The notes under the pieces are model-generated. The model had not been told where the DNA came from and did no database searches. It worked only from the letters and a program-made list of their open reading frames with translations. DNA of 64,000 nt from Herbiconiux sp. A18JL235 (GTDB lineage Bacteria > Actinomycetota > Actinomycetes > Actinomycetales > Microbacteriaceae): NCBI RefSeq assembly GCF_040939305.1, contig NZ_CP162511.1:3162001-3226000 (forward strand), in the 5' to 3' direction. Each line of letters starts with the position of its first letter. The stretch's first letter is position 1. This document shows, one piece after another, positions 59,696-64,000 of the stretch. The position numbers and the translations under genes were made by a program.

Positions 59696-60496
59696 TCAGG
59701 CGAGCGCGACCGCGGCCTCGGGAGTCGCGATGCGGAACGAGAACGACTCCTCGAGGTAGAGGGTCACGGAGTCAGCGGTGTGGTGCGAGTAGCCGAGCGA
59801 CACGTCCTGGCCCGACTCGAACACGAAGTCGCCGCCGCGCTGGCTCACCACGACGGCGCCGGAGACGCCAGGCACCCACTCCACCGGCCCGTCGAGGATG
59901 CGGCGGAGGTGCTCGATGAGCGGCGTGCCACCGCTGTCGCTGCCGCCCTCGACGTTCACCCACGCGTCGGAATCGAGGGCGATGCCGTAGGGGCCTCCGA
60001 TCCCCGAACGCTTCAGCTCCGCGGCGGCCGCAGCGACCTGCTGCGCGAAACGGCTGGGGTCGTCGTCGCGCACCAGGGTGGCCGTCGGGATCGACGGGGT
60101 GATGCCCGCGAACCCCACGGCATCCCATCCGTTGAACACCGCGGAGTTCTCGGCGGTCGCGAGCCGAGCCGCCGCGTCGTCGAGCGCACCGAGATCGACG
60201 TCGATCGCGCCGCGCGCAGCAGCGTCGAGCTCGCTGCGCGACAGCGTGAACTCGGCGCGCAGTTCGGCCAGAGGCAGCACCACGCGGCTGCGCGCGATGA
60301 CGCCGGCCGCCGGCGCGTCGACGACGGCGCCCACGCGCCCGATCGACGTCGACGAGTGCTGCCAGCCGTGCGGCCCGGCGAAGTCGACGAGCTTGCGGGC
60401 GCCGAGCATGGGAGACAGGCGCGTGCGGGCCTCGTCGTCGAGCAGGGCCCAGGTCTCGGGGGTGATGGGGGCGAGCTCGCGGAACAGGTGGTTCAT
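59696..60496 (-). CDS. Encapsulin shell protein (family 1)
   Basis: A 266-residue HK97-fold shell protein: MNHLFRELAPITPETWALLDDEARTRL at the N-terminus. LPLAELRAEFTLSRSELDAAARGAIDVDL follows, and FNGWDAVGFAGI is the diagnostic A-domain segment. RRILDGPVEWVPGVSGAVVVSQRGGDFVFESGQDVSLGYSHHTADSVTLYLEESFSFRI completes the protein. It forms about 24-nm icosahedral compartments that enclose cargo. It overlaps the DyP peroxidase gene by four bases, so the peroxidase is the cargo. Confidence 0.96.
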   Translation of the reverse strand: MNHLFRELAPITPETWALLDDEARTRLSPMLGARKLVDFAGPHGWQHSSTSIGRVGAVVDAPAAGVIARSRVVLPLAELRAEFTLSRSELDAAARGAIDVDLGALDDAAARLATAENSAVFNGWDAVGFAGITPSIPTATLVRDDDPSRFAQQVAAAAAELKRSGIGGPYGIALDSDAWVNVEGGSDSGGTPLIEHLRRILDGPVEWVPGVSGAVVVSQRGGDFVFESGQDVSLGYSHHTADSVTLYLEESFSFRIATPEAAVALA

Positions 60497-61641
60497 GACG
60501 GTGTCCTCTCAGACGGCGGAGCAGGCGGCGATGACGGGGCCGGAGACGAAGCGACCGGCGAAGACGGAGTCGACGAGGCGGCTGTCGTGCGGGGCGCGGC
60601 CCGAAGCGCCCCGAGGCCGAGCGACACGTCGGCGGCGTCGACGGCCGGCGGGTCGGCAGCTGCAGACGCGGCCTCCCCCTCCTCCGGCTCGTCGTCGAGC
60701 GAGGCGAGAAGCTCGGCCGAGGGGACGAAGAAGGCGGAGCCGGTGCGCGCGACCGAGAAGTCGAGGATGCGGTCGTGGAGCCCGGGAGGGTCTCCGATGA
60801 ACATGCGCTCGAGCATCCGTTCGATCACCCAGAGCCGCCTGGAGTAGCCGATGAAGTAGGTGCCGAACTCGCCGGAGGCAGGGCTGCCGAAGGGCATGTT
60901 GTCGCGCAGGATGTCGTACTCCACACCGTCGTCGCCCACGATGGTGGCCAGTGTCTTGTGCGACTTCTGGCCGCTCGAGGCGTCGTCGAGCTCGACGTTG
61001 TCGGCCTTGCGCCGACCGATCACCGCCTCCTGCTGCTCGGTGGTGAGCGCGTTCCACGCCTCGATCGAGTGGGTGTACTTCTGCACCACCAGGTAGCTGC
61101 CGCCCGCCGCGGCGGGGTCTTCGTCGCCCACGATGGTGGCCTCGGGGAGGCTCTGCCCCACCGGGTTGGCGGTGCCGTCGACGAAGCCGAGCAGGTCGCG
61201 GGCGTCGAAGTAGCGGAACCCGACGGTCTCGTCGACGACCGAGACCGAGCTGCCGAGCGCCTCGAGCAGCAGCCGCTCGAACTCGAAGCACAGGTCGCGC
61301 CGATCGGCCCTGATGTGCAGCAGCAGGTCGCCCGGGGTCGACGGGGCGGTGTGCACCGCGCCGGAGACGGTGCGGAACGGGTGGAGTTCGGCCGGCAGGG
61401 GTCGGCGCGCCACGGCCGGCCACACCCGCGCCCCGATGCCCACCGTGCAGGTGAGCGCCGCACCGAGGTCGCGGAACCCGACGGTCTTCACCAGGTCGTC
61501 GAGTCCGGCGAGCACCGACCGCACGGTGCCGGCCGCCTCGTCACCCTCGGCCACGGCGAGCACGAGGAACACCGCCGACTGCGTGAGCGGCGCATCGACG
61601 CTCTGTGCCTCGATCGGAACCCGCCGGTCGCTCGCGCTCAT
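60493..61641 (-). CDS. DyP-type heme peroxidase, encapsulin cargo
   Basis: A 382-residue dye-decolourising peroxidase. The distal GxxDG motif is GFVDGTANP near residue 149; the proximal histidine is probably in QKSHKTL, and the distal arginine in ILRDNMPFG. A flexible acidic linker (DDEPEEGEAASAA) leads to DVSLGLGALR, a close match to the encapsulin cargo-loading peptide (SLGIGSLK type). Unusually, about 35 Ala/Ser/Pro-rich residues follow it before the stop. That stop overlaps the encapsulin start, so the tail is not an annotation error of the downstream boundary. Confidence 0.93.
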   Translation of the reverse strand: MSASDRRVPIEAQSVDAPLTQSAVFLVLAVAEGDEAAGTVRSVLAGLDDLVKTVGFRDLGAALTCTVGIGARVWPAVARRPLPAELHPFRTVSGAVHTAPSTPGDLLLHIRADRRDLCFEFERLLLEALGSSVSVVDETVGFRYFDARDLLGFVDGTANPVGQSLPEATIVGDEDPAAAGGSYLVVQKYTHSIEAWNALTTEQQEAVIGRRKADNVELDDASSGQKSHKTLATIVGDDGVEYDILRDNMPFGSPASGEFGTYFIGYSRRLWVIERMLERMFIGDPPGLHDRILDFSVARTGSAFFVPSAELLASLDDEPEEGEAASAAADPPAVDAADVSLGLGALRAAPRTTAASSTPSSPVASSPAPSSPPAPPSERTPS

Positions 61642-61667
61642 CGCACCCCCCGCTTCACAGCTGAAGC

Positions 61668-62726
61668 TTAGCGAGCATCCGTTCTCGACACGGAGGGTGG
61701 GGTGAGGATCCGGGCGGCGAGAGGCCGCGGCAGGCGGAACAGGTTCTCGAGCACGGTGCCGCGGATGAGCCGGTAGCAGAGCATCGACGCGGCGACCACG
61801 AATGCCGTGCCGAGCAGCGGGCCGGCCGCGAAGACGACAGGGATCTCGTGCAGGTCGGCCACGACGGGAATCAGGCAGAGCAGCCAGATGGCGGGCAGCT
61901 GCAGGATGTAGACGGGCAGCGTGCGGCGACCCAGCAGGGCGAGCGGGCGGGCGATCCAAGCGGCGCGGGCGAGCAGGGCGCACAGGCCGATCGCCACAGC
62001 GACGGCCACGAGATCGCGCCCGAGGCGCGCCGAGCTCTCGAGCGCGGTGCCCATCTCGGTGAGCTGCCAGACCCGTTCGAGAACGGCGAACAGCAGGAGG
62101 GAGCACACCAGCTTCACCACGACGCGACCACCGGCGAACCACCTCAGGGCCTCCGGGAGGTAGACGCCCGCGGCGAAGAACACGCCGTAGTAGAGGATGT
62201 GCAGCCACTGCTCCTCGGCGAGCTCGGCAGGGGCGATGCCGGAGAGGGCGGCGGCGAGAGCGAGCGCGCCGAGCACGACGCGCGGCGGCAACCGCTGCAC
62301 CGAGGTGAGCACGAGCACGTAGAGCGCGAGGGCGAGAACGAACCACAGGATGGTGTCGGGCAGCACGAGCTGCCTCAGGTAGTCGGCGGGGATCTCGAGA
62401 CGGAAGGGCATGCCCGGTGCCGTGACGACGAAAGACATGACCGCGAACACGGTGAGCCAGACCAGGTAGATCCAGTACGACGAGGCGATCCTCACCGCGT
62501 TGCGGCGGTCGCTCCATCCGTTCCGCACCCGGCCGGCGACGAGCAGGCCCGAGAGGGCGAACAAGGTCGGCAGCCGGAACGGACCGAAGGCCTCCGTGAT
62601 ACGGCGCCACTCGTCATGCCCGTCGATCTCGGGCACCGCGGGGTCGTAGACGAAGATGCGCACGTGCAGCAGCACCACGGCGACGACGCAGAGGCCGCGC
62701 GCGACGTCGATCCAGACGGCCCGCAT
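61668..62726 (-). CDS. Acyltransferase-3 family membrane protein
   Basis: A 352-residue integral membrane protein with about ten spans, of the OafA/NolL acyltransferase-3 family. IDVARGLCVVAVVLLHVRIF carries the R-G and histidine typical of the first span. FRLPTLFALSGLL is the second motif. LGRRTLPVYILQLPAIWLL is the C-terminal pattern with Y-x-x-Q/H. ATG at 62726 is preferred; ATG at 62768 is possible. It probably acylates an extracytoplasmic sugar or glycan. It lies upstream of the encapsulin operon on the same strand, 26 bp away. Confidence 0.88.
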   Translation of the reverse strand: MRAVWIDVARGLCVVAVVLLHVRIFVYDPAVPEIDGHDEWRRITEAFGPFRLPTLFALSGLLVAGRVRNGWSDRRNAVRIASSYWIYLVWLTVFAVMSFVVTAPGMPFRLEIPADYLRQLVLPDTILWFVLALALYVLVLTSVQRLPPRVVLGALALAAALSGIAPAELAEEQWLHILYYGVFFAAGVYLPEALRWFAGGRVVVKLVCSLLLFAVLERVWQLTEMGTALESSARLGRDLVAVAVAIGLCALLARAAWIARPLALLGRRTLPVYILQLPAIWLLCLIPVVADLHEIPVVFAAGPLLGTAFVVAASMLCYRLIRGTVLENLFRLPRPLAARILTPPSVSRTDAR

Positions 62727-62940
62727 TGCCCCGCTCGTCGTGTGCCCCACCTCTCCAACCTCCCACATCGGGCGCGGATGCGGCGAGATCGGGCACCGGA
62801 GCCGGTCCGAACGCGCGCGGCGCCGCTGCCGTTATCCCCTTCGCTCCGCCGAGCGCCGGCGACTCGGCTACCCCGCCCGACCCCGGCACCGTGCGGAAGC
62901 CCGAGATCTCGGTCAGCCCGCGCAGCACCTCCACCACGGG

Positions 62941-64000
62941 TCAGCCGTGACCGCGACGTGACACCACGGCCGCCCGGGTGAGCTCGGGCGGCTGGTCGCC
63001 CATGCGATGGGTCTCGCCGGTCAGTTCCACGACGGCGGTCGTCTCGCGGTGGGCGCACGAGCCGCCCACCCAGAGCTCGATCGCCCCCGGCTCGACCACG
63101 CGCTCGAGACGGGCGTCGGAGAACGCCAGCCGCGACGCGGGCACCTCGAAGCGCACCTCGGCCTCCTCGCCCGGCTGCAGCGGCACCCGCAGGTAGCCGA
63201 GCAGCTGGGCGACCGGCCGGGTGACCGAGGCGTACTCGTCGTGCCCGTAGAGCTGCACCAGATCGGTGCCGGCACGCCGCCCGGTGTTCTTCACCCGCAC
63301 GGTCGCCACGAAGCCGGCCGACGTCGGCATCGCCGCGTTCTCGAGCCGCAGGCCCGTGCGCTCGAACACGGTGTAGCCGAGGCCGTGCCCGAACGGGCGC
63401 ACGGGCGTGCTGTCGGCACTCGTGATCTCGGTCGGGCCGCCGAGGCGCGGATGCAGGTAGCTGAAGGGCTGCGCCCCCGCCGACCGCGGCAGCGACACCG
63501 GCAGGTGGCCGGACGGTTCGGCGTCGCCCGAGAGGATCGAGGCGAGCGCGACGGCCCCCTCCTCCCCCGGGAAGAACGACTGCACCACCGCCGCCACCCG
63601 GCCACTCGCCTCCGGCCCCACCCCGTCGACGGCCCAGCCGAGGGCGTAGGGGCGGCCCGAGAGCACCACGAGCACCACCGGGGTTCCCGTGGCCGCGACG
63701 GCCTCGACGAGGTCGCGCTGGCGACCGGGGAGCTCGAGCGACTCCACGTCGTTGCCCTCTCCGACGGTGCCGCGCCCGAACAGTCCCGCCCGGTCTCCCA
63801 CCACCACGATCGCCACCTCGGCCGACGCCGCAGCCTCGACCGAGGCGGCGATGCGCTCGTCGTCGACAGAGGCAGACGTCTCGACCTCGATGCCGCAGCC
63901 CTCCTCGAATCGGATGCGCGCATCCGGATACCGGGCAGCCAGCGCCTCGCGCACGGTCGGCAGGGCGAACCCGGGCTCGACGCCGGGGTGATGGGCGAGC
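62941..64000 (-). CDS. GH3-family glycosidase, C-terminal part (5' end outside window)
   Basis: About 353 residues of a glycoside hydrolase family 3 enzyme; the gene continues past the window edge. VVVGDRAGLFGRGTVGEGNDVESLELPGRQRDLVEAVAATGTPVVLVVLSGRP is the second (alpha/beta) domain with the acid/base region. SFFPGEEGAVALASILSGDAEPSGHLPVSLPR is the conserved bridge, followed by a fibronectin III-like domain with RVKNTGRRAGTDLVQLY and EVRFEVPASRLAF. The catalytic nucleophile domain is not in view. It is probably a cytosolic or secreted beta-glucosidase/xylosidase. Confidence 0.93.
   Translation of the reverse strand, partial: LAHHPGVEPGFALPTVREALAARYPDARIRFEEGCGIEVETSASVDDERIAASVEAAASAEVAIVVVGDRAGLFGRGTVGEGNDVESLELPGRQRDLVEAVAATGTPVVLVVLSGRPYALGWAVDGVGPEASGRVAAVVQSFFPGEEGAVALASILSGDAEPSGHLPVSLPRSAGAQPFSYLHPRLGGPTEITSADSTPVRPFGHGLGYTVFERTGLRLENAAMPTSAGFVATVRVKNTGRRAGTDLVQLYGHDEYASVTRPVAQLLGYLRVPLQPGEEAEVRFEVPASRLAFSDARLERVVEPGAIELWVGGSCAHRETTAVVELTGETHRMGDQPPELTRAAVVSRRGHG

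Noticed and set aside
62614..62937. Small gene upstream of the acyltransferase on the same strand
   Set aside because: The frame has no ribosome site or family motif and overlaps the acyltransferase start out of frame.

Overview
The window is a chromosomal stretch of a high-GC Gram-positive actinobacterium. The likely family is Microbacteriaceae (Leifsonia, Herbiconiux or Microbacterium-like). This rests on very GC-rich coding with G/C third positions, GTG starts and ATGA/GTGA stop-start overlaps, a DtxR/IdeR-type iron box, a LAxTG-type wall-sorting signal, and a frequent GCATCCG/CGGATGC word. I saw no rRNA, tRNA, CRISPR array, prophage or insertion sequence. The genus is inference.

Layout. 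0-9.3 kb: end of a BtpA/SgcQ-family gene, a diguanylate cyclase, a nucleotidyltransferase plus HAD-phosphatase pair, a DUF433/DUF5615 toxin-antitoxin pair, small hypothetical genes, a DinB protein, an esterase, a frameshifted membrane gene, a GNAT enzyme, and a wHTH-MNT/HEPN toxin-antitoxin pair with a palindrome-covered, apparently leaderless promoter. 9.3-17.5 kb: a TetR-alcohol dehydrogenase operon, an ABC exporter with a MarR/GbsR-like regulator, and an aldo/keto reductase divergent from a TetR gene. 17.6-21.7 kb: an IclR gene divergent from a glycerol facilitator and dihydroxyacetone-kinase genes, in which DhaL and DhaK form one continuous reading frame followed by a second DhaL.

21.8-35.05 kb is the most distinctive block. 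It has a GntR regulator with an SDR; an SIS protein, a PfkB kinase, a YjbQ protein and an ADP-ribosylglycohydrolase with a beta-rich extension; a CUT1 ABC importer; a nucleoside phosphorylase and a second PfkB kinase; and, divergently, a nucleoside hydrolase and an adenine/adenosine deaminase. Overlaps or near-contact join most of these genes, and the GntR and nucleoside-hydrolase upstream regions share a 10-bp word. I read it as a catabolic locus for an imported nucleoside or other N-riboside. The substrate is unknown.

35-51.3 kb: regulator/enzyme pairs with clear palindromic operators (MarR, HxlR, TetR), a truncated ASCH gene, a 905-residue secreted protein with a wall-sorting signal, a lipoprotein class A beta-lactamase, a RelE/Phd-YefM pair, an S4 protein and an Fpg/Nei glycosylase. 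51.3-59.1 kb: an iron-siderophore locus (AraC regulator, iron box, binding protein, two FecCD permeases) that has no FecE-type ATPase but ends in a heterodimeric exporter-fold ABC pair with complementary degenerate ATP sites. 59.3-64 kb: a small membrane protein, an encapsulin operon whose DyP peroxidase cargo carries an internal rather than terminal loading motif, an acyltransferase, and the 3' part of a GH3 glycosidase that runs off the window.
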